DNA from: Parageobacillus sp. KH3-4 | GTDB taxonomy: Bacteria > Bacillota > Bacilli > Bacillales > Anoxybacillaceae | DNA: 64,000 bases | Direction: 5' to 3' | NCBI RefSeq assembly: GCF_022846435.1 | Contig: NZ_AP025627.1 | Span: forward strand, 2,886,001-2,950,000 | In this document: positions 43,374-52,024 of the stretch, piece after piece | Layout of the letters: each line of letters starts with the position of its first letter | Position numbering within the stretch: position 1 is the stretch's first letter | Program-made: the position numbers and the translations under genes | The notes under the pieces: model-generated | Database searches by the model: none | Told to the model about the DNA's origin: nothing | Seen by the model: only the letters and a program-made list of their open reading frames with translations

Positions 43374-43852
43374 TATAAACCCCCCCACTTCGTTGCGACG
43401 GTTTTTACTAATGCAACGACAAAGGCGGTAAACGTGCCGAATAAAATAACCGATCCGGCCAGCTTAAACATATTCGAGCCGACCCCAAGCACAAATCCTT
43501 CCGTCCGATGCTCGATCGCCGCTGAAATCACCGCATTTCCAAAGCCCGTAACAGGAACGGCGCTGCCCGCCCCGGCAAATTGCGCAATCCGGTCATACAC
43601 CCCAAGCCCGGTGAGAATCATTGAAAAAAATACCATCGTTGCTACGGTAGGATTCCCCACCGTTTGCTCCGTAAAATCAAAAAAGTACATGTAAAAATAC
43701 GATACCGCTTGTCCAAGCGTACTAATGAACCCGCCAACAAGAAAAGCGCGAACACAGTTTTTCACGACAGGACGCTTCGTTTCCCGTTCTTTTTCGAATA
43801 AATGATATTCTTGTTGTGTGGGAGTAAGTTTTTTCCGTTTCTCGTTCGCCAT
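43373..43852 (-). CDS. spoVAC: Stage V sporulation protein SpoVAC
   Basis: This 159-residue protein has a soluble, basic N-terminus (KKLTPTQQEYHLFEKERETK) and four to five membrane helices including FLVGGFISTLGQAVSYFY and VPVTGFGNAVISAAIEHRTE. SpoVAC is a mechanosensitive-type membrane subunit for dipicolinic-acid movement during sporulation and germination. It overlaps SpoVAD by one base and follows the lipoprotein gene by 11 bases, all in one operon. Confidence 0.95.
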   Translation of the reverse strand: MANEKRKKLTPTQQEYHLFEKERETKRPVVKNCVRAFLVGGFISTLGQAVSYFYMYFFDFTEQTVGNPTVATMVFFSMILTGLGVYDRIAQFAGAGSAVPVTGFGNAVISAAIEHRTEGFVLGVGSNMFKLAGSVILFGTFTAFVVALVKTVATKWGGL

Positions 43853-43863
43853 AATTCCACCCC

Positions 43864-44340
43864 TTATGTGCGCTCTTCGCTTAATTGTCTGATCTTTTCA
43901 ATTTGTTGATCGACTTTCTGCTCATTCCAGTTTTTGTTTCCTAACTTTTCACGCAGTTCTTCTGTTTTCCAAAATATTTTTAAATCACTCGATGAAACGG
44001 TTTGATAATTGGGAAACAAGCGTATTAATTGGCGTTCAATTTCTTTTTCGATTTGTTTGCGGTAAAAGCGGTGCATATGCTTTATTTGATAAGCAACAAG
44101 CAGTTTTTTGCTTGTGTTCACGGCAACAGCGTCTTTTATATCATCTCTTGCCTTAATGAGCGCAACCGCTCGTTCTGCTGTTTGCTGATTCATGTTATTC
44201 GGTTGTATTGCCCCATTTGTATTTGTTTTCATAAAACCGGATCCTTGCAGCGACTGCTGCTTCACTTCCTGTTCTTTCGCGCAACCGCCCATCCATACGC
44301 AAATAACGATTGTTGCAAACAACCATTTTCTCATGCTCAT
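43864..44340 (-). CDS. YhcN/YlaJ family sporulation lipoprotein
   Basis: This protein is about 158 residues from the ATG at 44340; an ATG at 44348 and a longer open frame to 44400 exist without better sites. A signal peptide MRKWLFATIVICVWMGGC ends in a lipobox-like GGC near residue 20. The mature part has AERAVALIKARDDIKDAVAV and KKLLVAYQIKHMHRFYRKQI, the YhcN/YlaJ domain. Such lipoproteins sit in the spore inner membrane. This one belongs to the mobile-type spoVA operon, as expected for the 2mob layout. Confidence 0.88.
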   Translation of the reverse strand: MSMRKWLFATIVICVWMGGCAKEQEVKQQSLQGSGFMKTNTNGAIQPNNMNQQTAERAVALIKARDDIKDAVAVNTSKKLLVAYQIKHMHRFYRKQIEKEIERQLIRLFPNYQTVSSSDLKIFWKTEELREKLGNKNWNEQKVDQQIEKIRQLSEERT

Positions 44341-44467
44341 CAACCCATCCATGTATGTATTTTCGTTGGAAAAAGGTTGGCATACACCAACCTTCCCCAC
44401 ATCATCGTTTTGCGAAACTTTGTTCTTGTATCGCTGTCTCCTGATTGCTAAAGAACTTCTTTTGCTT

Positions 44468-44677
44468 TTATTGCTGTTTATATTGCGGTTCTTCGTTTTG
44501 AATTTCCTGCACGCGAGAGTTTACTAAATCAACGATCGCTTGCGTTTGTTGCGCCGCTTGTTGATAAAGTTGTTTCGCTGCTTGGTTTTCCGTTTGCAGC
44601 GCGAATGTTTCAAAGCTTGCCTGAGCTGCTTTTAAACCTGACAATGTTTGTTTTACTTGAGTTGCGACAGTCATCAT
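44468..44677 (-). CDS. DUF1657 protein, first gene of the spoVA-2mob-like operon
   Basis: This 69-residue helical protein (TVATQVKQTLSGLKAAQASF, FALQTENQAAKQLYQQ, ending EEPQYKQQ) starts at an ATG at 44677 behind AAGGGGG. It is homologous to the DUF1657 protein at 41782-41988 and to the tail of the DUF421 protein, so three related units exist in one operon. It is promoter-proximal; the region 44690-44760 upstream should carry a forespore (sigma-G type) promoter, which I could not define. Confidence 0.9.
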   Translation of the reverse strand: MMTVATQVKQTLSGLKAAQASFETFALQTENQAAKQLYQQAAQQTQAIVDLVNSRVQEIQNEEPQYKQQ

Positions 44678-44761
44678 TATTCCCCCTTGCTGTGGTAGTA
44701 ATATCGATTACAATTGTTAGAATGGATTTTTTTTCGGAAAAATATAATTGTTATTTTTTAC

Positions 44762-44800
44762 AAAAAAAGACTGTCCATTGAAACGGACAGTCTTTTACTT
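44762..44800 (-). terminator. Terminator of the holin-like gene
   Basis: AAAGACTGTCC (44767-44777) with GGACAGTCTTT (44785-44795), T-run on the minus strand. It insulates the spoVA operon from upstream genes. Confidence 0.85.
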
Positions 44801-44804
44801 ATAC

Positions 44805-45011
44805 TTACTTTTCTTTATTATTTATTTTGTCAGAATAACCGCGGCCAATGGATGGGTTATTAATAATCCCCGCCATTACAAGAATGCTTAAAAATGCTTC
44901 GTACAGCCGCTCGTATTTCCCTAAATCGATATCAACGCCAAATGTTTGCAATGTCAAAACGGCAAAAGAACCGTCAGCAAGCCAAAGGCCGTAGTTTTTA
45001 AAACGCTCCAC
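44805..45011 (-). CDS. Holin-like small membrane protein
   Basis: This 68-residue protein has one or two hydrophobic stretches (LWLADGSFAVLTLQTFGVDI and YEAFLSILVMAGIINNPSIG) and a charged C-terminus (GYSDKINNKEK). The LVMAGIINNP-GRGYSD ending is typical of small phage-type holins found also as single chromosomal genes in Bacillus. No endolysin is adjacent. A weak start (ATG at 45011) and strong terminator support a real gene. The role may be domesticated. Confidence 0.72.
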   Translation of the reverse strand: MERFKNYGLWLADGSFAVLTLQTFGVDIDLGKYERLYEAFLSILVMAGIINNPSIGRGYSDKINNKEK

Positions 45012-45033
45012 TTATATTTCCCCCGCAATCTCG

Positions 45034-45237
45034 TTAAATCCAAGAAAAAGGTTTTCTTTCTTTTTCATCATCATCACGCGTTGCTTCGTCATGAGCGTCC
45101 TCAACTGCTTCTGCGTCCGTGCGGCGCGGAAACAGCCATGGATCGCGAATACGCCCTCTCGGAACAATCACCACGTCGTCCGCATGAATGATTAGCTTAC
45201 CGACATGAATAACACGAGGCTCTTTACGATTGGACAC
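45034..45237 (-). CDS. Small charged protein of unknown function
   Basis: This 67-residue protein starts at a GTG at 45237 with GGGAGGAATA. The N-terminal half is beta-like (RVIHVGKLIIHADDVVIVPR) with an RDPWLFPRR motif. The C-terminal half is a very acidic and basic tail (EAVEDAHDEATRDDDEKER). It has no membrane segment. I do not recognise it, although its place between spore genes suggests a spore-associated protein. Confidence 0.65.
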   Translation of the reverse strand: MSNRKEPRVIHVGKLIIHADDVVIVPRGRIRDPWLFPRRTDAEAVEDAHDEATRDDDEKERKPFSWI

Positions 45238-45326
45238 GCCTATTCCTCCCTTCCTGTCGCCTAGTTGCATTGTTAGACTATGCAACTAGGCGGATAGAGG
45301 TATAGGCATTTTTCACAGATCATCCA

Positions 45327-45449
45327 CTATTTCTTTTTTATTGTTCTGCCGCAACCGCATCCCCCCGCCCGCTTCACGGGCGCTGCTTTGGGAGAAGGCA
45401 CTCTCGTTACCTTAATGGGCTGAAGCGATGGAATCGGTTTTTTCTTCAT
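45327..45449 (-). CDS. Short basic peptide with GCGCG motif
   Basis: This 40-residue peptide has an ATG at 45449 behind GGAGG. It is rich in Lys, Pro and Arg with a C-terminal AGGCGCGRTIKKK motif (two Cys). Its size, composition and position among coat genes recall small spore peptides. No family is recognised. Confidence 0.55.
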   Translation of the reverse strand: MKKKPIPSLQPIKVTRVPSPKAAPVKRAGGCGCGRTIKKK

Positions 45450-45655
45450 CAATAACCTCCATGCCATTTAATGTACTATATAGTTTATGTGATGCGGACA
45501 GAATGTGTTTCTTCTTTTTATCACGTTTTTATATATCAGCTGTCAAAAACTGTTTACAAGTGAAAGCGGAACGAAAAGCACGCAAGCGCAGCAAATATTC
45601 TCGTTCGTTGCAGCTGCTTCTTGTTTCGCCTACATTCAATATCGGTCTCCCAATG

Positions 45656-46003
45656 TTATGAGTCGAACTTTTCCATTGCCCACTCCATAAAAGAAGCTCC
45701 CCCAGCAATCGCCAATATCACAAGGAGCGGATGAAAGATAATGGGATAGAGCATATTACCGATGTAAAGAATAGCAGCACACCAAATTCCCGTACACCAA
45801 TAGCAGCTCAGCAGCTCCCCGACCCAGCGGCGCAAACCGCTTCCCTTTACGCACAAAAATGATTGGACCGTTCCATCCGGCAGCGTTTCTTCGACAATTT
45901 CGTGAAATGGCTTTCGCAAAAATGCGGTAATCGAATCGTACATGATTAATCTCGTTAGGCGAAACGTACTTAAAATAAAAAGAAAAAGCTCAGTAGCGGT
46001 CAC
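45656..46003 (-). CDS. yjcA: DUF1360 sporulation membrane protein YjcA
   Basis: This 115-residue protein has an N-terminal amphipathic helix (FRLTRLIMYDSITAFLRKPF), a WVGELLSCYWCTGIWCA motif with the Cys-x2-Cys pair of DUF1360, and two to three membrane helices. It is the homologue of B. subtilis YjcA, a mother-cell sporulation protein. It overlaps the upstream coat gene by 14 bases. The biochemical role is unknown. Confidence 0.88.
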   Translation of the reverse strand: MTATELFLFILSTFRLTRLIMYDSITAFLRKPFHEIVEETLPDGTVQSFLCVKGSGLRRWVGELLSCYWCTGIWCAAILYIGNMLYPIIFHPLLVILAIAGGASFMEWAMEKFDS

Positions 46004-46412
46004 GTTGCCCCTCTTCTCCCTTCTCTAAAAGCCCGATCAATGCAAGGGAAACAACCTCCTTTCTAGGAATTACGGCCCTTCCGAAAGCGGTCTCCATGAC
46101 TATTTCCGTTCCATCGTATTGGCGAATGATTCCTTCTCTTTCTCCGTTGGCACTGACGAGCTTGCATTTTATATTGGAAAGATGCGCTGGGAGATTGGCC
46201 AAAAATGACAGCTGTTCTTCTAGCGACATCTGTTGAAACTGCTTTTCCTGCTGTTGGTCAAGGTTTTTTTCAGCAAGTTCTTCACTCCCCGTTCTTTGCC
46301 CGACAGCCGCTCTGCTTTGAAACGTTCGCTGCATGTAAGCAACCACACGGTCCAGCTTTGGCTGCACAATATAAAGAAGCGGCTTATTTTCTATCATGTC
46401 ACGCCGTTCCAT
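45990..46412 (-). CDS. cotO: Spore coat protein CotO
   Basis: This 140-residue protein matches CotO (YjbX): an N-terminal NKPLLYIVQPKLDRV segment, a variable charged middle, then LSFLANLPAHLSNIKCKLVS and a C-terminal beta-rich region (IVMETAFGRAVIPRKEVVSL). CotO acts in outer coat assembly and spore encasement in B. subtilis. The gene lies next to fabI as in B. subtilis. The ATG at 46412 has GGAGGTGAT; an internal ATG at 46397 begins closer to the family start. Confidence 0.85.
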   Translation of the reverse strand: MERRDMIENKPLLYIVQPKLDRVVAYMQRTFQSRAAVGQRTGSEELAEKNLDQQQEKQFQQMSLEEQLSFLANLPAHLSNIKCKLVSANGEREGIIRQYDGTEIVMETAFGRAVIPRKEVVSLALIGLLEKGEEGQRDRY

Positions 46413-46597
46413 CCATAATCACCTCCTTTTTTCGTCTGTTGCTTTATTATATGTATGCCGTTTATCACGAGAATTGCCCAGAAGTTTGTCAAAAAAAACA
46501 AGCTGCTCCTTTTATTACTAAGGAACAGCCCACCGGTTTATTGTTTTAGAGGCGTTTTTCGCTCCGGGACGAGCGCGCCGCAGCGTTAACCTTTTTA

Positions 46598-47374
46598 TTA
46601 ATATCCTAAAATGTGGTATCCAGAATCGACATGGATAATTTCGCCCGTAATGCCACGCGACAAGTCGCTAAATAAAAACAGCGCCGTATCGCCAACTTCT
46701 TCTTGCGTCGTCGTGCGCCGAAGTGGAGCGCGTTCTTCAATTTGTTTTAAAATCAAGTTAAAATCGCTAATCCCTTTTGCCGACAGCGTCCGAATCGGCC
46801 CGGCCGAAATCGCGTTAACGCGGATGCCGTATTTTCCTAAATCGTTTGCTAAATATTTTACGCTGGCATCCAACGACGCTTTTGCCACTCCCATAATGTT
46901 GTAATTTTGTACGACCCGCTCGCCGCCAAGATAGGTTAATGTCACGATGCTTCCGCCTTCAGTCATCAGCTCTTTCGCTTCCCTAGCGACCGCAGTTAAT
47001 GAATAAGCACTGATGTTATGGGCAAGCAAAAATCCTTCGCGGCTTACTTTCATATATTCTCCGCTTAAATCTTCTTTGTTCGCAAACGCAATACAATGGG
47101 CGACCCCATGAATGACGCCGACTTGCTCCTTAATTTGTTGGAAGCATTGGATAATTTCCTCATCTTTCGTCACATCGCATGGCAAAAGCAGGGAATTTTC
47201 ATCTTCCAGCGTATCAACAAGGGAACGAACCTCTTTTTCAAAACGCTCGCCGGCGTATGTAAAAATGAGACGCGCCCCCGCCGCATGCAAAGACCGCGCG
47301 ATTCCCCAAGCGATGCTGCGTTTATTTGCCACTCCCATCACGACATATGTACGTCCTTTTAACGATAAATTCAT
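46598..47374 (-). CDS. fabI: Enoyl-[acyl-carrier-protein] reductase (NADH/NADPH) FabI
   Basis: This 258-residue short-chain dehydrogenase-fold protein shows YVVMGVANKRSIAWGIARSL (cofactor loop, residues about 10-29), CDVTKDEEI, VAHCIAFANKEDL, and the catalytic Tyr/Lys pair in VQNYNIMGVAKASLDASV, with AGPIRTLSAKGISDF. It catalyses the last reduction of each fatty-acid elongation cycle. The length matches B. subtilis FabI. A FapR operator lies about 40-56 bases upstream of its ATG, so it belongs to the malonyl-CoA-sensing fatty acid regulon. Confidence 0.96.
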   Translation of the reverse strand: MNLSLKGRTYVVMGVANKRSIAWGIARSLHAAGARLIFTYAGERFEKEVRSLVDTLEDENSLLLPCDVTKDEEIIQCFQQIKEQVGVIHGVAHCIAFANKEDLSGEYMKVSREGFLLAHNISAYSLTAVAREAKELMTEGGSIVTLTYLGGERVVQNYNIMGVAKASLDASVKYLANDLGKYGIRVNAISAGPIRTLSAKGISDFNLILKQIEERAPLRRTTTQEEVGDTALFLFSDLSRGITGEIIHVDSGYHILGY

Positions 47375-47412
47375 TTGTCATCCTCCCATATTGATAAAAT
47401 TAATATTTGTTA

Positions 47413-47430
47413 TTAGTACCTAGTGTTAAT
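47413..47430 (-). promoter_or_regulatory. FapR operator
   Basis: TTAGTACCTAGTGTTAAT matches the FapR consensus TTAGTACCTAGTCTTAAT at 17 of 18 positions and lies upstream of fabI, an established FapR target in Bacillus. Confidence 0.88.
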
Positions 47431-47544
47431 TTTATTATATGATAAGTCTTGCAGAAAGTAAATGAATCAAACCTCTTTGCAAAAATGTCGGAATTCGTTA
47501 ATATGGTATATGGCACGTTTTTATTATTACGGAGAGGGTTAAAT

Positions 47545-48717
47545 ATGGGACAAGATCGGCTATCGCAATCGAAACTTGATTATAATTTATTGTTTATTTT
47601 GTTTTTAATGGCGATTGTCAGCGCGATCGCGATTCATAGCGCCGAGGTGACACTGCCGGAAAAATTGCAAAATGTCAATTTTGCCTATAAGCAATTGCAA
47701 TGGTACGCGATCGGGGCCGGAGTGATCGCGTTAACGATGATTATCGATTATGACCGGTTTTTCCAAATCGCGTGGTATTTATATGGATTTGGCATGCTGC
47801 TGTTGCTCGGACTGGAGTTGAACGTCCCAGGCACGGTGACAATTAAAGGAGCGACTAGCTGGTACAAGCTCCCAGGTGGGAATTTTCAGCCATCAGAACT
47901 GATGAAAATTTTTATGATTATCGTCCTTAGCCGCATTATCGTTAACCATCGCGAAAAATATCCGGAACCGACGATGAAAGATGATTTTAGATTGCTCGGT
48001 AAAATCACATTAACACTCTTACCGCCATTAATATTGTTAATGAAACAGCCAGACTTAGGAATGTCGATGGTGTTCGTCGCCATTACTGGTTCGCTTGTGC
48101 TCGTTTCCGGCATCCGCTGGCGCATTATTTTTGGAATTGTGTTTTCCGCATTAATGGTCGTCGCTATTCTTGTATTTATTTTTTTCCGATTTCCTGACTT
48201 TTTCCACAAATATATTTTAGAAGACTATCAGTTAAATCGTTTTTACGGCTGGCTTGCTCCTTATGAGTATTCCAATGAACAAGGGTTCCAGCTCATCCGC
48301 TCTCTGCTTGCCATCGGTTCCGGGGAATTGTATGGGAAAGGCCTTGGCAATTTGCAAGTATATCTTCCGGAGGCGCACACCGACTTTATTTTCGGCGTCA
48401 TCTCCGAACAATTTGGCTTTATCGGCGCCAGCATCGTCATTTCCCTCTTTTTCTTACTCGTATACCGCATGGTGCATATCGCCTTAGAGAGCAACGATTT
48501 ATACGGAAGCTATTTGTGCGCCGGCGTCATCGGCATGATTACGTTCCAAGTGTTTCAAAACGTCGGCATGACGATCGGCCTGTTGCCAATCACTGGCCTT
48601 CCTCTTCCATTTATTAGTTACGGGGGAAGCTCGCTCGCCACGTACATGCTAGCGATCGGCCTCGTGCTTAACGTGCATTCGCGCACGAAAAAATTTATGT
48701 TTTCTTCGGATGAATAA
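47545..48717 (+). CDS. SEDS-family protein (RodA/FtsW-like peptidoglycan glycosyltransferase)
   Basis: This protein is 390 residues from the ATG at 47545 (GGAGAGGG site); the frame is open further upstream without a site. Ten membrane helices carry SEDS signatures: GATSWYKLPGGNFQPSELMK (about residues 103-122), MKQPDLGMSMVF (about 172) with the catalytic-type Asp, and the C-terminal GLPLPFISYGGSSLATYM. The proteins polymerise lipid II together with a class B PBP. It resembles RodA more than FtsW, but Bacillus has several paralogues, so the exact role is open. In B. subtilis this spot holds thiamine genes. Confidence 0.88.
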   Translation: MGQDRLSQSKLDYNLLFILFLMAIVSAIAIHSAEVTLPEKLQNVNFAYKQLQWYAIGAGVIALTMIIDYDRFFQIAWYLYGFGMLLLLGLELNVPGTVTIKGATSWYKLPGGNFQPSELMKIFMIIVLSRIIVNHREKYPEPTMKDDFRLLGKITLTLLPPLILLMKQPDLGMSMVFVAITGSLVLVSGIRWRIIFGIVFSALMVVAILVFIFFRFPDFFHKYILEDYQLNRFYGWLAPYEYSNEQGFQLIRSLLAIGSGELYGKGLGNLQVYLPEAHTDFIFGVISEQFGFIGASIVISLFFLLVYRMVHIALESNDLYGSYLCAGVIGMITFQVFQNVGMTIGLLPITGLPLPFISYGGSSLATYMLAIGLVLNVHSRTKKFMFSSDE

Positions 48718-48747
48718 AAAGCCGCATGATTAGCGGCTTTTTATTTT
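48714..48747 (+). terminator. Terminator of the RodA-like gene
   Basis: AAAAAGCCGC (48716-48725) pairs with GCGGCTTTTT (48733-48742), followed by ATTTT. Confidence 0.9.
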
Positions 48748-48872
48748 ATAATAATCATGCCATTCGCAAACCTCTTCATTTGTTGGATGGGAGTTTTTTA
48801 CTGTCTCCACCACAAAGCTTTAATGCAGAAGGAGGGAGACATTTCGAAAAAATGTAAAAGGAGAACAAAACG

Positions 48873-49610
48873 ATGAAAATCGATATCATCGGCGATATTC
48901 ATGGATGCTACGCAGAATTCGTAAAACTAACTAAACAGCTTGGATATGAATGGGGCATGGGAATCCCCGTTCATCCAAATGGAAGGAAACTCGGCTTTGT
49001 CGGCGATTTAACTGACCGCGGCCCGCAATCATTGCAAACGATCGAAACGGTCTATTCACTTGTCATGGAAAATCTGGCATATTACGTCCCAGGAAATCAT
49101 TGTAATAAACTGTACCGCTTTTTTTTGGGAAGAAATGTGCAAATTACGCACGGCCTTGAAACAACAGTGGCGGAGTATCGCGCATTACCGCCGAACGATC
49201 GGGCTATAATCCGCCAAAAATTTATGAAGCTGTATGCAACGGCGCCGCTATACGCACGGCTTGACAACGGCCGCCTCATTATCGCCCATGCCGGCATCCG
49301 CCAAGACTACATTGGACGAACCGACAAAAAAGTGCAAACGTTCGTGCTTTACGGCGATATTACGGGAAAAACGAATCCGGACGGAACGCCCGTCAGGCGG
49401 GACTGGGCAAAACATTACAAAGGAAAAGCTTGGATTGTATATGGCCATACTCCCGTAAAACAGCCTAGAATGATTAATCATACAATCAACATTGACACCG
49501 GCTGCGTATTTGGCGGCGCGTTGACCGCTTTTCGCTATCCGGAAATGGAGATCGTTTCCGTTCCTTCTTCCATGCCATATGTGCCGGAAAAATTTAGAAC
49601 GTTTGACTAG
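48873..49610 (+). CDS. prpE: Bis(5'-nucleosyl)-tetraphosphatase PrpE
   Basis: This 245-residue metallophosphoesterase has the PPP signature motifs IIGDIHGCY (residues 4-12), VGDLTDRGP (about 44-52), [10 protein letters not shown] (about 73) and later IIAHAGI and YGHTP. PrpE of B. subtilis splits Ap4A asymmetrically and dephosphorylates phosphotyrosine; it influences spore germination. The ATG follows AAAAGGAGAAC. It is convergent with the next, leftward operon. Confidence 0.93.
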   Translation: MKIDIIGDIHGCYAEFVKLTKQLGYEWGMGIPVHPNGRKLGFVGDLTDRGPQSLQTIETVYSLVMENLAYYVPGNHCNKLYRFFLGRNVQITHGLETTVAEYRALPPNDRAIIRQKFMKLYATAPLYARLDNGRLIIAHAGIRQDYIGRTDKKVQTFVLYGDITGKTNPDGTPVRRDWAKHYKGKAWIVYGHTPVKQPRMINHTINIDTGCVFGGALTAFRYPEMEIVSVPSSMPYVPEKFRTFD

Positions 49611-49626
49611 CACGAATCCCTGTCTC

Positions 49627-50529
49627 CTACGAGCGGAGCCGCTCGATCAGCCGCTGCATATCATCGGGAAGCGGACAGGAAAACATATATTGCTGTTTTT
49701 TCAATGGATGGAAAAACGAAAGCTCCTTGCTGTGCAGCGCTTGGCGGCCAATCGTTTCCCGGCTTCCGCCATACAATTCATCCCCAACGAGCGGGTGGCC
49801 GAGATGCGCCAAATGAACGCGAATCTGGTGGGTGCGGCCTGTCTCGAGCTGCAGTGATAGGTGCGTATAATCACGAAACCGCTGCAGCACGCGGAAGTGT
49901 GTAACGGCGCGCTGGCCGTCTTCGCGAACTTCCCGTGCAATAATACTGTCGCTTTTCCGGGCGATCGGCGCATCAATCGTCCCTTCGTCCTTGCTGATGC
50001 GTCCATGGCAGATCGCTTCATAGCGCCTTGCCACTCTGCCTTGTTTTTGCAAAGTGGACAAAAGATGATGAATATGTCGGTGCTTGGCGATCAGGACAAG
50101 CCCGGAAGTATCGCGGTCGAGCCTTGTCACAACATGAATCGTCGACTTTAACTGCTGCTTTTTGTAATGATATAGCAGCGCGTTGGCAAGCGTGCCGCCC
50201 GGATGCTCGCGCGATGGAATCGTCGCCATGAACGGCGGCTTATTGACGACTATGACATGCTCATCTTCATATACGATATCTAAAGGAATCGCCTCCGGTG
50301 CCATTCCTTCGCTTGGCAATTCCGGAGGAAAAACGACGCGCAGCGTCTCCCCTTCTCCAAGGCGGTGGCGGACTGTCACCGGCTGATCATCGACATAAAT
50401 CGCTCCGCCATGAAATTTAATATCGGTCAACGCCGTTTTCGAAATGCCGTTTTCTTTTAAAAACTCGCGAATAAGCTTGCCTTCCTCTTGTTTTGTAATC
50501 ACCCAAGTGAGCGTAAACTGTGACAACAT
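49627..50529 (-). CDS. yjbO: RluD-family pseudouridine synthase (YjbO)
   Basis: This 300-residue protein has an N-terminal S4-like region (LIREFLKENGISKTALTDIK) and the catalytic domain with HVVTRLDRDTSGLVLIAKH (catalytic Asp about residue 139), LETGRTHQIRVHLAHLGHPL and GDELYG. It isomerises uridine in rRNA or another RNA; the target of YjbO is not established. It is the last gene of the leftward relQ-nadK-yjbO operon, 28 bases after nadK, as in B. subtilis. Confidence 0.92.
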   Translation of the reverse strand: MLSQFTLTWVITKQEEGKLIREFLKENGISKTALTDIKFHGGAIYVDDQPVTVRHRLGEGETLRVVFPPELPSEGMAPEAIPLDIVYEDEHVIVVNKPPFMATIPSREHPGGTLANALLYHYKKQQLKSTIHVVTRLDRDTSGLVLIAKHRHIHHLLSTLQKQGRVARRYEAICHGRISKDEGTIDAPIARKSDSIIAREVREDGQRAVTHFRVLQRFRDYTHLSLQLETGRTHQIRVHLAHLGHPLVGDELYGGSRETIGRQALHSKELSFFHPLKKQQYMFSCPLPDDMQRLIERLRS

Positions 50530-50557
50530 TGTCTACCTGCCTTTATGCGCTTGCTTG

Positions 50558-51373
50558 TCAATCAGCGATAAATGAATCGCGCACCCGCTTCCAAAACGGA
50601 AACGGACGGAAGCGAGCGAAGCGAATTTTCTCATCGGCGACACGGCATTGAATCGATTTCACGTCTTTATGCAGTAGTGATAAATGGTCAATCGTAATTT
50701 GAAAATCGACATTGTTTACCGGCTTTAACATGCATGTATGATGGGCAGGAAGAACAAGCGGCGATCCGATCGTGCGGAATACCCGGTTGTTAATCGATGC
50801 CATCTCGGTAACTTGGATGGCTTCAAGCGACGGATGCAATATCGCACCGCCCAACGCTTTGTTATAAGCCGTGCTTCCTGTCGGCGTAGAGATGCATAAC
50901 CCGTCTCCGCGAAACGTTTCAAATAGATCGCCGCGAATTTCCACATCGATCACAAGCGTGCCGCTGACGCTTTTCACCGTGCATTCATTTAAAGCAAGAT
51001 ATTTTGTTTCGCGCTCTCCGTTTATGTAGCGAATAATCACTTCCAATAACGGATATTCCACGACTTGGTACGGTGTTTTCGCAATGGCGATGACTAATTT
51101 TTCGATTTCTTCCGGCACCCAATCGGCGTAAAATCCTAAATGCCCGGTATGAACACCGACAAATGCCGTTTTATCCAAGCGACGGCAATAACGATGGAAC
51201 GCATAAAGCAGCGTTCCATCGCCTCCGACCGAAATGACAAGATCAGGTGCATCTTCATCATACTGCAAGTCAAAATCAAGCAAATATGTTTTAATTTTTT
51301 GCGTAAGTATGTTTGATGTTTCATCTCCTTTGGACGTAACGGCAAATTTCATCGGCGCTTGTTTCTCTTTCAT
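50558..51373 (-). CDS. nadK: NAD kinase (PpnKA/NadF)
   Basis: This 271-residue NAD+ kinase shows the GGDGT motif ([16 protein letters not shown], about residues 44-59), [19 protein letters not shown], and [20 protein letters not shown]. It makes NADP+ and is essential. The ATG at 51373 has a perfect AGGAG site, giving a 7-residue extension over the B. subtilis protein. The C-terminal [20 protein letters not shown] matches the Bacillus enzyme. The start lies two bases after the relQ stop, so expression is tightly coupled to (p)ppGpp synthetase. Confidence 0.95.
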   Translation of the reverse strand: MKEKQAPMKFAVTSKGDETSNILTQKIKTYLLDFDLQYDEDAPDLVISVGGDGTLLYAFHRYCRRLDKTAFVGVHTGHLGFYADWVPEEIEKLVIAIAKTPYQVVEYPLLEVIIRYINGERETKYLALNECTVKSVSGTLVIDVEIRGDLFETFRGDGLCISTPTGSTAYNKALGGAILHPSLEAIQVTEMASINNRVFRTIGSPLVLPAHHTCMLKPVNNVDFQITIDHLSLLHKDVKSIQCRVADEKIRFARFRPFPFWKRVRDSFIAD

Positions 51374-51375
51374 CG

Positions 51376-52008
51376 TTATTCTCCTTTTGCATCCTGTTTT
51401 CGCGAAAAAGCTGCTTGTGCTTCTTGAATTTCGAAGCGGATTTTTGACATTTCTTCGTCCAAGCGGTATGCCGCTTCCGCAGCGCGCTGCAATCTTGCTT
51501 TAATATCTTCGGGAAAGCGGCCGCTATATTTATAGTTTAATGAATGTTCAATCGTTGCCCAAAAATTCATTGCAAGCGTCCGAATTTGAATTTCTGCCAA
51601 AATTTTCTTTTCTCCATAAATCGTTTGCACCGGATAGCGGATCACCACATGGTAAGAGCGATAGCCGCTTTCTTTTTTTTGAGTGATGTAATCCCGTTCT
51701 TCGACAATTTCAAAATCGTTCCGTTTGCGAAGCAGCTCCACTACCGTTTTAATATCATCGACAAATTGGCACATCATGCGAAGCCCTGCGATATCTTGCA
51801 TTTGTTCTTCCAATTTGTCGAGCGGAATATTTTTCTTTTGCGCTTTATCGAGAATGCTTGCCACCGGCTTTACTCTTCCAGTAACAAATTCAATTGGCGA
51901 ATGCACCCCCAACATTTCAAACTGGGCGCGCATTCCTTTCAATTTCACTTTTAGTTCTTCTACCGCCTGTTTGTATGGCGCCAAAAACAAATCCCAATGT
52001 TTGACCAT
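51376..52008 (-). CDS. relQ: Small alarmone synthetase RelQ/SAS1 (YjbM)
   Basis: This 210-residue protein is a stand-alone (p)ppGpp synthetase without hydrolase, TGS or ACT domains. Motifs: [50 protein letters not shown] (ATP/GTP binding), and [20 protein letters not shown] with the catalytic Glu. RelQ enzymes form tetramers activated by pppGpp and inhibited by RNA. It is the first gene of the relQ-nadK-yjbO operon. Length and order are those of B. subtilis. Confidence 0.95.
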   Translation of the reverse strand: MVKHWDLFLAPYKQAVEELKVKLKGMRAQFEMLGVHSPIEFVTGRVKPVASILDKAQKKNIPLDKLEEQMQDIAGLRMMCQFVDDIKTVVELLRKRNDFEIVEERDYITQKKESGYRSYHVVIRYPVQTIYGEKKILAEIQIRTLAMNFWATIEHSLNYKYSGRFPEDIKARLQRAAEAAYRLDEEMSKIRFEIQEAQAAFSRKQDAKGE

Positions 52009-52024
52009 GATACCACCACCAATG

